Origin: JBHIET01 sp046760785
GTDB taxonomy: Bacteria; Chloroflexota; Anaerolineae; B4-G1
Length of the DNA: 49,712 nucleotides
Assembly (NCBI GenBank): GCA_046760785.1
Contig: JBHIET010000018.1
Span: 1 to 49,712, forward strand
Direction: 5' to 3'
Numbering within the stretch: the first letter of the stretch is position 1; every line of letters starts with the position of its first letter. Made by a program: the position numbers and the translations under genes. The notes below the pieces were generated by a model. It worked only from the letters and a program-made list of their open reading frames with translations, made no database searches and was not told the DNA's origin. This document shows positions 1-6,713 of this stretch, piece by piece.

Positions 1-125
1 GGAGCACCTTCGAGACTTCCGCAGTCTGGCAGTTTGAATTGCGAAAGGCTCTCGACTCTCTGAAACGCAGGGGAACTTTCGCCACCGAGGTGATGACGAG
101 AGGAATGGTCCTGTATGAAGCCTGA
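1..125 (+). CDS. Partial nucleotidyltransferase-like protein, C-terminal end
   Basis: An open frame enters from the left edge (codons in phase from base 3) and stops at 123-125, overlapping the next start by 11 bases. Only about 40 residues are visible, ending in RGMVLYEA. An ending of this kind (VLYE) is common in minimal nucleotidyltransferases of the MNT family. The following gene is a HEPN protein, the usual partner, so this is inferred to be the MNT half of an MNT/HEPN pair. The catalytic GSxxxG and DxD region would lie outside the window. Confidence 0.5.
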   Translation, partial: STFETSAVWQFELRKALDSLKRRGTFATEVMTRGMVLYEA

Positions 126-651
126 AACGCAAGAGTGGGTTGACAAGGTCGAGGGCGATTGGAAGGTCGCACAGCGCGAAATGGGGACGGCTGACCCTGT
201 CTGGAACGTCGTCTGCTTCCTCGCTCAGCAATGCGCCGAAAAGTATCTGAAGGCTTTTCTGGAAGAACACTCCGTCGCTTTTCAGAAGACGCATGACCTT
301 GTGGTGCTACTCAACGCCAGCGGAAGCCTGCTCCCAGATCTAACCTCGCTGAGGCAGCAGTTAGCCCATCTCACCATTTTCGACATTGCTGCTCACTATC
401 CGGGTGCGCAGGCGGACCATCGAGCCGCAGAAGAGGCTGTGAGGACAGCGGAAGAAGTGCGGGCTGCGGTACGGACAGGGCTGGGACTTCCGTGGCAGGG
501 AAGGATTTTCGCTGAGCGAGTGTCAGATGACTATTCTGCATCATCTTCCCACCCTCAGACCGATACAGTTCTAACTATATCATGCATGTCGAACTCATTG
601 ACATCCGCAAATACTTCGGCCCCGTCCGGGCCAATGATGGCATCTCCTTGA
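115..651 (+). CDS. HEPN domain protein
   Basis: This 178-codon frame starts inside the end of the preceding nucleotidyltransferase-like frame. Residues 1 to about 125 look like a HEPN domain of the PF05168 kind: an N-terminal helix (WVDKVEGDWKVA), the conserved FLAQQCAEKYLKAFL helix and a KTHDLVVLL motif. HEPN proteins of this type pair with MNT nucleotidyltransferases, where they act as RNase toxins or as accessory proteins. The last 50 residues are low-complexity and unlike the family. They also overlap the ABC transporter gene by 70 bases in another frame, so the natural stop may have been lost. I see no clear RX4-6H catalytic motif. Confidence 0.7.
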   Translation: MKPETQEWVDKVEGDWKVAQREMGTADPVWNVVCFLAQQCAEKYLKAFLEEHSVAFQKTHDLVVLLNASGSLLPDLTSLRQQLAHLTIFDIAAHYPGAQADHRAAEEAVRTAEEVRAAVRTGLGLPWQGRIFAERVSDDYSASSSHPQTDTVLTISCMSNSLTSANTSAPSGPMMASP

Positions 652-2051
652 CACTAGAACCCGGCACAATTCACGGCCTGCTGGGGGAGAACGGGGCCGG
701 CAAGACCACCCTGATGAAATGCCTCTCCGGCTACTTGGTCCCCGACGGAGGGGCCACCAAGGTGGACGGGGAGCCGGTCTCTTTCGCCTCCCCTGCGGAG
801 GCCATCCGGTATGGGATTGGCATGCTGCACCAGGACCCTTTGGACTTCCCCCAGATGCGGATTTTGGATAACTTTCTACTGGCCTTTGACCACCGCGTGC
901 TTCCTGACCGGCGCCAGGGACGGGCGATACTGCAGGAACTGAGCACTCGTTTCCACTTCGACCTGGACCCCGACGCCGAGGTCATCAACCTCACCGTCGG
1001 CGAGCGGCAGCAACTGGAGATCCTGCGCCTCCTGGCCCTGGGCGCACAGGTCATTATCTTGGACGAGCTCACTACCGGCATCTCCGCTCCTCAGAAGGTG
1101 AAGCTGTTTGCCACCCTCCGCCGCCTGGCTGAGGAGGAAGGCCGCTCTGTGATCTTTGTCTCCCACAAATTGGAGGAAGTGGAAGAACTCTGCCACCGTG
1201 TGACCGTGCTGAGAGAGGGAAAGGTCACTGGTGAGGCCGAGATGCCCTGCTCGATGGATCGCCTGGTGGAGATGATGTTCGGGCGCAGCCTTCCACCCGT
1301 CGAGCGTGCTCCGGTGGAGCACGGAGCCACGGTCCTGCAACTGGAGGACGTGACCGTACCATCCTACCGCCTCACCATTGAGGGCGTAAACCTGACGGTG
1401 TGCGCAGGCGAGGTGGTAGGGCTTGCCGGGCTGGAGGGAAGCGGACAGCGTCTGTTCCTGCGCGCTTGTGCGGGGCTGGAGCAAGTGGTCTCGGGCCACA
1501 TCTGGGTGGACGGACGGGACCTGACGGGGGCATCCTACCGGCGCTTCCTGGAGGTCGGGATTGCTTACATGCCAGCCGGCCGACTGGAGGAGGGACTGGT
1601 CGGCGGCCTTACGCTCACCGAACACTTCGCTCTTGCCGAGCGCAATGGCTCCTTCTTCGTCAATTGGGACACAGCACGCGAGCGGGCCGTTGAGCGCATA
1701 AATCATTTCAATATCATTGGCCAGCCAGAGGATCCGGTGGAGGCTCTCTCCGGCGGCAACCAGCAACGGGCATTGTTAGCTTTGCTGCCGCCCGACCTGC
1801 GGCTACTGCTGATGGAACACCCCACCCGAGGGCTAGACGTAGAGTCAGCCGCTTGGATCTGGCTTCAGTTGCTGGCCCGGCGGGAGGAGGGAACGGCTAT
1901 CGTTTTCATCTCGGCCGATCTGGATGAGCTTCTGGAGCGGGCAGACCGCATCGTTGTCTTCTTCGGGGGGCGGATGATGCCCCCGCTCCCGGCCCGCGGT
2001 ACGACGGCGGAACAGTTGGGGTATCTGATCGCCGGGAAAGAGGCATTCTGA
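582..2051 (+). CDS. Nucleoside/BMP-type ABC transporter, duplicated ATP-binding subunit
   Basis: At 489 aa this has two fused ATPase domains, as in the sugar/nucleoside importers (YufO/NupO, RbsA-like). Domain 1 has Walker A GENGAGKT (residues 35-42), signature LTVGERQQ (about 137-144) and Walker B VIILDE (157-162). Domain 2 has the usual degenerate P-loop GLEGSGQ (283-289) and signature LSGGNQQ (389-395), followed by LLLMEHPTRGLD. It would power uptake through the two permeases at 2502 and 3569. No BMP-family substrate-binding lipoprotein is encoded nearby, so the receptor must lie elsewhere or be lost. No strong ribosome-binding site precedes the ATG. Confidence 0.9.
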   Translation: MHVELIDIRKYFGPVRANDGISLTLEPGTIHGLLGENGAGKTTLMKCLSGYLVPDGGATKVDGEPVSFASPAEAIRYGIGMLHQDPLDFPQMRILDNFLLAFDHRVLPDRRQGRAILQELSTRFHFDLDPDAEVINLTVGERQQLEILRLLALGAQVIILDELTTGISAPQKVKLFATLRRLAEEEGRSVIFVSHKLEEVEELCHRVTVLREGKVTGEAEMPCSMDRLVEMMFGRSLPPVERAPVEHGATVLQLEDVTVPSYRLTIEGVNLTVCAGEVVGLAGLEGSGQRLFLRACAGLEQVVSGHIWVDGRDLTGASYRRFLEVGIAYMPAGRLEEGLVGGLTLTEHFALAERNGSFFVNWDTARERAVERINHFNIIGQPEDPVEALSGGNQQRALLALLPPDLRLLLMEHPTRGLDVESAAWIWLQLLARREEGTAIVFISADLDELLERADRIVVFFGGRMMPPLPARGTTAEQLGYLIAGKEAF

Positions 2052-2077
2052 GAGAAGAGGATTAAGAAAGCGCTACT

Positions 2078-2386
2078 ATGGCCGAGCAAAGGCAGATGGA
2101 TCCAGATGATATAATCACAAGGTTGCGGCAGTCTATGCCCCTGATCGAACGGTGGTATGAGGTTGAATCCCTGGCCCTGTTTGGATCCTGCGTGCGCCGG
2201 GAGCAGCGCCCCGATAGCGACCTGGACTTCCTTGTGACGTTCCGTGAACCTCCGAGTCTCCTGAAGTTCCTCCAATTGGAGAATTACCTGACGGACGTGC
2301 TCGGGGTGAAGGTGGACCTGGTGATGAGAGAAGCCCTGAAGCGGCGCATTGGCGAGCGCATTTTGAAAGAGGCCGTGCCGGTATGA
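2078..2386 (+). CDS. Minimal nucleotidyltransferase (MNT family)
   Basis: A 102-aa protein with the nucleotidyltransferase core: LALFGSCVRREQRPDSDLDFLV gives the GSx10DxD signature, and VKVDLVM carries the third acidic residue. MNT proteins are antitoxins of HEPN/MNT systems, and the known ones AMPylate the HEPN toxin. The gene sits between the ATPase and the first permease of the transporter operon. It overlaps the next frame in an ATGA junction (2383-2386), the usual coupling to a HEPN partner, which here is truncated. Confidence 0.85.
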   Translation: MAEQRQMDPDDIITRLRQSMPLIERWYEVESLALFGSCVRREQRPDSDLDFLVTFREPPSLLKFLQLENYLTDVLGVKVDLVMREALKRRIGERILKEAVPV

Positions 2387-2505
2387 ACGCGGGGCGGGCA
2401 TATCTGGATTGCCTGGAAGACATCCTCGACTCTGCGGAGAAGGCGGAGCGGTTTGTGGATTGGCACGTCGAATTCTATCGGAGATCGGCGAGTAACTTGC
2501 GATGA
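2383..2505 (+). pseudogene. Truncated HEPN (DUF86-like) toxin remnant
   Basis: This 40-codon frame starts in an ATGA overlap with the nucleotidyltransferase and ends in a TGA that overlaps the permease ATG (2502). Its sequence, with YLDCLEDILDSAEKAERFV, matches the first helix of DUF86/HepT-type HEPN proteins, which are normally about 110 aa. The RX4HXY active-site region is absent. I infer that a deletion removed the toxin body, leaving the antitoxin-type gene and a stub that still links translation to the permease. Confidence 0.65.
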
Positions 2506-3569
2506 TCCGTAGGCTGAGGAACCTACTGTTGAGCCTGGCGCCCATTCTCCTGCCGCTTCTGTTCACCACCTTGATTGTGGTCGCTGTCAGCGCATCCCCG
2601 TGGGAGGCGTACCGCAACATCCTGTCCGGCGCCTTCGAGAGTCCAGTGAAGATCGCTGATGTCGTTGCCGCCTGCGTGCCGCTCATCCTCTGTGGCGTTG
2701 GGATGAGCATCACTTTCACTGCCGGTCAATGGAACATCGGCGTGGAAGGGCAGATCATCCTGGGGGCGATCTTCGCCACCTGGGTGGCCCGCAGCCTCCT
2801 CTGGCCGCGGGTGCCGGTGCTGGCAACGATGCTCCTGGCCGGGATACTAGGCGGCGCGCTATGGGGCTCGCTGGCAGGCCTCCTGAAGGTCTACGGTAAG
2901 GTACACGAGATCTTCGGCGGGCTGGGCCTGAACTATGTGGCGCAGGGACTGGCCATCTGGCTTATCTTCAACCCCTGGAAACCAGCCGATGGGGCGACGA
3001 TGAGTGGCACCGATCCCTTCCCCGATCCGGCCTGGATGCCCCGCTTGGGCAACTTGCGCGTCGCGCCGCTGGCGGTAATTCTGGCCCTGGTGACAGTGAT
3101 AGTGGCTTACTTCCTGCTGAAGGGAACCCGCTGGGGGTTGGAACTGAAGGCGCTTGGGAAGAACTTCCGCTCCGCCTTCCTGCTGGGTGTCCCGTCCACG
3201 CCGCGCCTGCTGACCGCTTTCGCCGCCTGCGGCGGGCTGGCCGGGCTGGCCGGCGCCATCCGTTGTTCCGCCCGCTACGGACGGATGATCCCGGAGATCT
3301 CCGGCGGGCAAGGCTACCTCTCCCTGCTGGTCGCCCTTCTGGCTGGCTACCGGCCCCAGTGGGTGCCCTTCATCGCCTTCTTTTTCGCCGCTGTAGGAGT
3401 AGGAAGCCCCCGTCTGGAGCTGAACATGCACCTGGATTCCTCTCTGGGCGGCGTGCTGGAGGCGTCGGTCGTGCTGGCGATGATGCTGGTAAGCGGCTGG
3501 CGGGCACTCCTGGCTCGGCGGAACGTAGGGGCAGGTCTCGCACCTGCCCCGGAGGAGAAGGCAGCCTGA
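2502..3569 (+). CDS. Nucleoside/BMP-type ABC transporter permease, first subunit
   Basis: A 355-aa integral membrane protein with about ten hydrophobic segments, of the BPD_transp_2 family (NupP/YufP-like). Recognisable motifs are GVGMSITFTAGQWNIGVEGQ near residue 65 and EIFGGLGLNYVAQG near residue 135, both typical of this permease class. It overlaps the HEPN stub by 4 bases and the next permease by 1 base (TGATG), so the genes are translationally coupled. The C-terminus ends in a short Ala/Pro-rich tail (GAGLAPAPEEKAA). Confidence 0.9.
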   Translation: MIRRLRNLLLSLAPILLPLLFTTLIVVAVSASPWEAYRNILSGAFESPVKIADVVAACVPLILCGVGMSITFTAGQWNIGVEGQIILGAIFATWVARSLLWPRVPVLATMLLAGILGGALWGSLAGLLKVYGKVHEIFGGLGLNYVAQGLAIWLIFNPWKPADGATMSGTDPFPDPAWMPRLGNLRVAPLAVILALVTVIVAYFLLKGTRWGLELKALGKNFRSAFLLGVPSTPRLLTAFAACGGLAGLAGAIRCSARYGRMIPEISGGQGYLSLLVALLAGYRPQWVPFIAFFFAAVGVGSPRLELNMHLDSSLGGVLEASVVLAMMLVSGWRALLARRNVGAGLAPAPEEKAA

Positions 3570-4549
3570 TGGAGACCGACTTCCTGATCCACACCCTCTC
3601 ATCTATCGTTGCCGCTTCCACGCCGGTGGTTCTGGCCTCCATCGGCGAGACCATCTCGGAGAAGAGCGGCGTCATAAACCTCTCACTGGACGGCTCCATC
3701 GCGCTCTCGGCGATGACCAGCTTCGCCGTCGCATTCACCACCAGTAGCGCGACGTTAGGGGTCCTGGCGGCGATGGCGGTGGGGGCGTTCGTTGCCCTGA
3801 TTGTCGCCTTTGCCAGTATCACCCTCCGCCAGCAGCAAGTGGCGGTCGGCTTTGTGCTGACGATGCTCTGTCTGGAACTGGCCGACTTCCTGGGCAACCC
3901 GTTCGTCCGCAAGCCCGGACCGTCGGTGCCACACGCCCCTATCCCCTATCTCTCCAGAATCCCCATCCTGGGGCCGATCCTGTTCGACCACAATCTGGTG
4001 ATCTACCTGAGTCTGCTTTCCGTCATTGCCACATGGTGGTGGATCTACAAGACCCAGCCAGGACTGAAATTGCAAGGGGTGGGGGAACGACCAGAGTCCG
4101 CCTTCGTCCGGGGGGTGAACGTCAATCACCTCCGGTACATCTACACCGTCGTCGGCGGCGCGCTGGTGGGGCTGGCCGGGGCTTCCTATTCCCTGAGCAT
4201 CAAGCTGGGCTGGAGCCACCGGCACACCTTCGGCATCGGCTGGATTGCCCTGGCCATCGTTATCTTCGGTGGCTGGAATCCCTGGCGTGTGGCAGCGGGG
4301 TCGTATCTCTTCGGTGCGCTCAAGGCCCTGGGCAGCATCCTGCAGCGGAATCCGGCCTTTGCCATCGTGCCGACACAGATCTTCTCCTCCGCCCCCTTCG
4401 CATTGATGATCTTCGCCTTGCTCCTGGTGAGTAGCGAAGGGGTGGACCGGCTGTTGGCCCTCCTGCCCACCCGGCTGGCCCGGAGGGTAGACCAGGCCAT
4501 CCGCGGCCGGTCGCCGGGCGGGCTGGGAAAGCCGTTTGTGCAAGAGTGA
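3569..4549 (+). CDS. Nucleoside/BMP-type ABC transporter permease, second subunit
   Basis: The start is the ATG at 3569, overlapping the previous stop (TGATG) and preceded by GGAGGAG at 3551. The frame is open further upstream, but that part is only the other permease read in a wrong frame. The 326-aa product has about eight to ten membrane segments and the family motif ASIGETISEKSGVINLSLDG at residues 23-42, as in NupQ/YufQ. It forms the heterodimeric channel with the upstream permease. The operon ends here. Confidence 0.9.
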   Translation: METDFLIHTLSSIVAASTPVVLASIGETISEKSGVINLSLDGSIALSAMTSFAVAFTTSSATLGVLAAMAVGAFVALIVAFASITLRQQQVAVGFVLTMLCLELADFLGNPFVRKPGPSVPHAPIPYLSRIPILGPILFDHNLVIYLSLLSVIATWWWIYKTQPGLKLQGVGERPESAFVRGVNVNHLRYIYTVVGGALVGLAGASYSLSIKLGWSHRHTFGIGWIALAIVIFGGWNPWRVAAGSYLFGALKALGSILQRNPAFAIVPTQIFSSAPFALMIFALLLVSSEGVDRLLALLPTRLARRVDQAIRGRSPGGLGKPFVQE

Positions 4550-4794
4550 GACACAAAACGTAGGGCGAAAAGATCCCGTATCAGACCGACCTATACGGTG
4601 CACCGACACAACCATAAAGTCAAGGCAAGAAATACACTCACCAGGTTAACTTCACCCAGGCGCTCTCCAAGATGAAGGACGCCGTTGTACTGCTTTTCCA
4701 GCATGCTGGCGCCCTGTGCATCTTGACCTGCTTATGGAAGTTAATGACGCGTATCGTTCTATGGGGACACTATCTGAATCTGGAGGTGGTGTGA
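4550..4794 (+). other. Intergenic gap, nothing certain
   Basis: This gap separates the transporter operon from the XRE gene. A short frame (about 4630-4794) reads YTHQVNFTQALSKMKDAVVLLF, which vaguely suggests a transposase fragment, but I cannot assign it. No convincing promoter is visible. GGAGGTG just before 4795 is the ribosome-binding site of the next gene. Confidence 0.3.
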
Positions 4795-5067
4795 ATGGGC
4801 AAGCGCAAGGTCAAATATCAGTGGGATGCTGAATCCATTGCCGCCCTGCGGAAGCACCTGGGGCTAACTCAGCAGCAGATGTCCGAGGAACTGGGCACGC
4901 GTCAGCAGACCATCAGCGAGTGGGAGACCGGGATGTACCGCCCCCGTGGTGGGATGAACCGACTGCTCACGCTAGTCGCCGAGCGGGCGGGTTTCGAGTA
5001 CCAGGCCGTGACGGGGGCGTCTGTACCTGAAGAAAAGGAGGAGGGGAAGGGGGAATCTGAACCTTAA
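4795..5067 (+). CDS. XRE-family helix-turn-helix regulator
   Basis: A 90-aa protein with a strong ribosome-binding site (GGAGGTG, 8 bases upstream). Residues 12-65 form a Cro/C1-type HTH: IAALRKHLGLTQQQMSEELG, then TRQQTISEWETG as the recognition helix, then a helix ending in AERAGFEY. The C-terminal tail is acidic and probably disordered. The next promoter, 17 bases beyond its stop, carries a palindrome inside its spacer, with a second copy 68 bp further on. This makes the protein a good candidate for the repressor of the gene at 5191; that link is inference. Confidence 0.85.
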   Translation: MGKRKVKYQWDAESIAALRKHLGLTQQQMSEELGTRQQTISEWETGMYRPRGGMNRLLTLVAERAGFEYQAVTGASVPEEKEEGKGESEP

Positions 5068-5083
5068 AATTTACTCCTGCCTC

Positions 5084-5112
5084 TTGACAAGTCACACGTT
5101 TACGTGTATAAT
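5084..5112 (+). promoter_or_regulatory. Consensus sigma-70-type promoter
   Basis: TTGACA at 5084-5089 and TATAAT at 5107-5112 are separated by exactly 17 bp. Both hexamers match the consensus perfectly, and this is the best promoter in the window. It points toward the 56-aa gene at 5191. Its spacer is largely occupied by a palindrome, so a bound protein would block RNA polymerase. Confidence 0.88.
5094..5107. promoter_or_regulatory. Putative operator 1, palindrome in promoter spacer
   Basis: ACACGTTTACGTGT is a perfect 14-bp palindrome apart from its central TT, lying between the -35 and -10 elements. A second site of the same form (ACACGNNNNCGTGT) lies at 5162-5175. Two matching palindromes beside an XRE gene suggest operators for that protein. 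Confidence 0.65.
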
Positions 5113-5121
5113 AAGGAGGAC

Positions 5122-5151
5122 ATTTGGGGAGCAGTGGCTCCTCAAATTTTT
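5122..5151 (+). terminator. Intrinsic terminator / leader attenuator
   Basis: An 11-bp stem (ATTTGGGGAGC pairing with GCTCCTCAAAT, one G-U pair) has an AGTG tetraloop and is followed by TTTT. It lies just after the predicted start point of the 5084-5112 promoter, so transcripts from that promoter begin at the hairpin. It may terminate XRE-gene transcripts, attenuate the downstream gene, or both. Confidence 0.7.
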
Positions 5152-5161
5152 GGGTTGCTTT

Positions 5162-5175
5162 ACACGCTGACGTGT
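5162..5175. promoter_or_regulatory. Putative operator 2, matching palindrome
   Basis: ACACGCTGACGTGT shares the five-base arms of operator 1 with a different centre. It lies about 43 bp downstream of the predicted transcription start, between the terminator hairpin and the ribosome-binding site of the 56-aa gene. The centres of the two sites are 68 bp apart. Confidence 0.55.
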
Positions 5176-5190
5176 TAGAGGAGCGAGGAT

Positions 5191-5361
5191 ATGGGTACCT
5201 ACGGTCTAGATGGCGTGGTTCAGGCCTGGAAGCAGGAACGATTGACGACCGAGCAGGCTATTGGTCAGATTCTTTTGTTGCTGCAAGAACTCGAGGAACG
5301 GCTCCGCAGTGTGGAGCGCCGCCTAGAGCGGCACATGGAGCGCGCGCGTCGCCTGGGATGA
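5191..5361 (+). CDS. Small charged coiled-coil protein
   Basis: A 56-aa frame starts at an ATG preceded by GAGGAGCGAGG. The N-terminal third reads YGLDGVVQAWKQERLTTEQA. The rest is a single heptad-like helix rich in Leu, Glu and Arg (LLLLQELEERLRSVERRLER), predicted to form a coiled coil. I do not recognise a named family. Its own strong promoter with a palindrome in the spacer, next to an XRE gene, suggests a tightly controlled partner or regulator. Its stop lies at the base of the convergent terminator at 5361-5387. Confidence 0.7.
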   Translation: MGTYGLDGVVQAWKQERLTTEQAIGQILLLLQELEERLRSVERRLERHMERARRLG

Positions 5362-5387
5362 AAAAAGCCCTGGCCGAAGCCGGGGCT
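5361..5387 (-). terminator. Rho-independent terminator of the sigma factor operon
   Basis: Read on the minus strand, AGCCC and GGC pair with GCC and GGGCT around a TTCG tetraloop with one mismatch, followed by six T. It lies 46 bases beyond the stop of the anti-sigma-like gene and fits a strong intrinsic terminator of that operon. Confidence 0.82.
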
Positions 5388-5433
5388 CCAGGGGGAGATT
5401 CCTTCTCGCCTATTGTGCTGGCATGTTCCCCGT

Positions 5434-5817
5434 CTAACCCGTCGGCGCTTGGAGTGCTCGGGCCTGCGCCCTTGCGCGTAACCGTGCCGTCACGAACACG
5501 ACCGCCCCCACCAACGACGCGATAGATACGAGGGAGCCCACTGCTGCTGCGCCAATCACCGCCGCCCGCCGCAGCCGTTTCTGCAGTGCGATCTGGCGTT
5601 CAGCGCTGTCCACGAGTTCCCTTCTTAGGCTACGCACGAAGGTTGCAGACGGTTGCACTGGCTGCATGCTCTGGTATAACTGCTCGGCGATTTGGAACAG
5701 GGGGGCCAGCCAGGTGCGCTCTTCCTCTGTCGCGCCGATTTGCTGCATACTACCTGGGCGGCCGGTCAGTTCCTCAGCATGGGCTGCCAGCACTTCGACA
5801 ATACGTTCCTCGTTCAT
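5434..5817 (-). CDS. Probable anti-sigma factor, membrane-anchored
   Basis: A 127-aa product whose ATG overlaps the stop of the ECF sigma gene (ATGA, 5814-5817). Residues 1-80 are soluble and helical, with no zinc-binding HxxxCxxC motif. One transmembrane segment follows at about residues 85-110 (AAVIGAAAVGSLVSIASLVGAVVFV), then a short Arg/Ala tail. The coupling, size and single anchor fit the small membrane proteins that hold ECF sigma factors inactive. The function is inferred from context, since no anti-sigma domain is plain in the sequence. Confidence 0.62.
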   Translation of the reverse strand: MNEERIVEVLAAHAEELTGRPGSMQQIGATEEERTWLAPLFQIAEQLYQSMQPVQPSATFVRSLRRELVDSAERQIALQKRLRRAAVIGAAAVGSLVSIASLVGAVVFVTARLRARAQARALQAPTG

Positions 5818-6401
5818 CGCTCTTCCTCCTCGTGATCTCCGCCCATCTCTTCTCCGGTCAATTCCTCGCGCAACGCTACCAACGTCCGGTGATAGAGCGA
5901 CTTGACTGCTCCCTCTGTGCGCTTCATAACCTGCGCAATCTCGGCGTTGCTCATCCGCTCTGTGAACTTAAGAATGAGCAGTTGCTGCCGGTCCGGCGGC
6001 AATCGGCGGAGTGCCTGGAGTAGCATATCTCGTCTATCTTCCTTTTCAGCTTTCTCCTCGGCAAGGATGGCTGGGTCTTCTTGTCTCAGCACTGTGATCA
6101 CCAGTTCATCAAATGGGATGAGCTGTCGCCGACTGTTGTCTCGATGCCAATTTGCCACCAAGTTATGTGCAATGCGATACAGATATGCCGAGAAAGGCAT
6201 TCCCCGATCCGCATAACGCGGCATGTGCTTTAATGCCCGGTAAAATGTGCGCGATGTCAAATCCTCCGCATCTTGGTGATTGCTTGTGCGGCAATAGATG
6301 TAATTGTAGATGCGGACGACGTATCGCTCATACAGGAGTCCGAATGTCTCTGGATCATCCTTTGCACGGGCGATGAGCGCCGAATCGCTCTCTTCGTGCA
6401 T
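5814..6401 (-). CDS. ECF-family RNA polymerase sigma factor
   Basis: The 195-aa protein has the two-domain ECF layout. Region 2 (residues 20-90) contains FGLLYERYVVRIYNYIY, the HQDAEDLTSRTFYRAL core and AYLYRIAHNLVANWHR. Region 4 (about 128-180) contains ALRRLPPDRQQLLILKF and the HTH MSNAEIAQVMKRTEGAVKSL. The linker and the tail (GEEMGGDHEEEER) are acidic. It is co-transcribed with the membrane protein at 5434, its likely anti-sigma factor. The ribosome-binding site GGGAGAGAGG lies 9 bases from the ATG and is partly buried in a hairpin. Confidence 0.92.
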   Translation of the reverse strand: MHEESDSALIARAKDDPETFGLLYERYVVRIYNYIYCRTSNHQDAEDLTSRTFYRALKHMPRYADRGMPFSAYLYRIAHNLVANWHRDNSRRQLIPFDELVITVLRQEDPAILAEEKAEKEDRRDMLLQALRRLPPDRQQLLILKFTERMSNAEIAQVMKRTEGAVKSLYHRTLVALREELTGEEMGGDHEEEER

Positions 6402-6412
6402 ACCGTCTGCCT

Positions 6413-6430
6413 CTCTCCCATCGAGGAGAG
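6413..6430 (-). promoter_or_regulatory. Hairpin overlapping the sigma factor ribosome-binding site
   Basis: CTCTCC and GGAGAG form a 6-bp stem with a 6-base loop. On the minus-strand mRNA the 3' arm is part of the purine-rich ribosome-binding site in front of the sigma gene. Folding would reduce translation initiation, a possible thermosensor or on/off switch. Confidence 0.4.
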
Positions 6431-6509
6431 CAACGGCGTTTCAATCAATTTCAATTATTAGAACACCGTCGCGTCCTCTTGGTTACGCTGCTTCTAACGA
6501 CATAAAATT

Positions 6510-6538
6510 AGTATAACAGATGAACGACGACTGGTCAA
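6510..6538 (-). promoter_or_regulatory. Promoter of the sigma/anti-sigma operon
   Basis: On the minus strand, TTGACC (6533-6538) and TATACT (6510-6515) are spaced by 17 bp. This is a housekeeping-type promoter about 100 bases upstream of the sigma start. Confidence 0.75.
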
Positions 6539-6581
6539 CCTCTCGTTTGCTCACCCGCCTCTTACACATCTCTTGCGTTCC

Positions 6582-6610
6582 TTGTCATTCTGGCTCTTTC
6601 ATGCTACACT
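6582..6610 (+). promoter_or_regulatory. Promoter of the secreted protein gene, extended -10
   Basis: TTGTCA (6582-6587) and TACACT (6605-6610) are 17 bp apart, with TGC just before the -10 (extended -10). It faces away from the sigma operon promoter. The 311-bp divergent region 6402-6713 otherwise holds only the two leaders. Confidence 0.6.
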
Positions 6611-6713
6611 TTCCAATTGTGTCATCTTGAAGCGCCCATTGCCACACGAGACGATTTCCGTTGGAGGGTTTCAGGTGAACTTCGACCATTTAAACTCGTT
6701 GTGAGGGAGGTCT

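Noticed and set aside
4630..4794. An insertion sequence remnant before the XRE gene
   Set aside because: The short frame vaguely resembles transposase ends but has no inverted repeats, duplication or catalytic residues.
5124..5525. A leader peptide starting at TTG 5124 behind AAGGAGG
   Set aside because: The ribosome-binding-site-like AAGGAGG falls at or before the predicted transcription start, and the frame runs through the terminator and over the 56-aa gene without homology.
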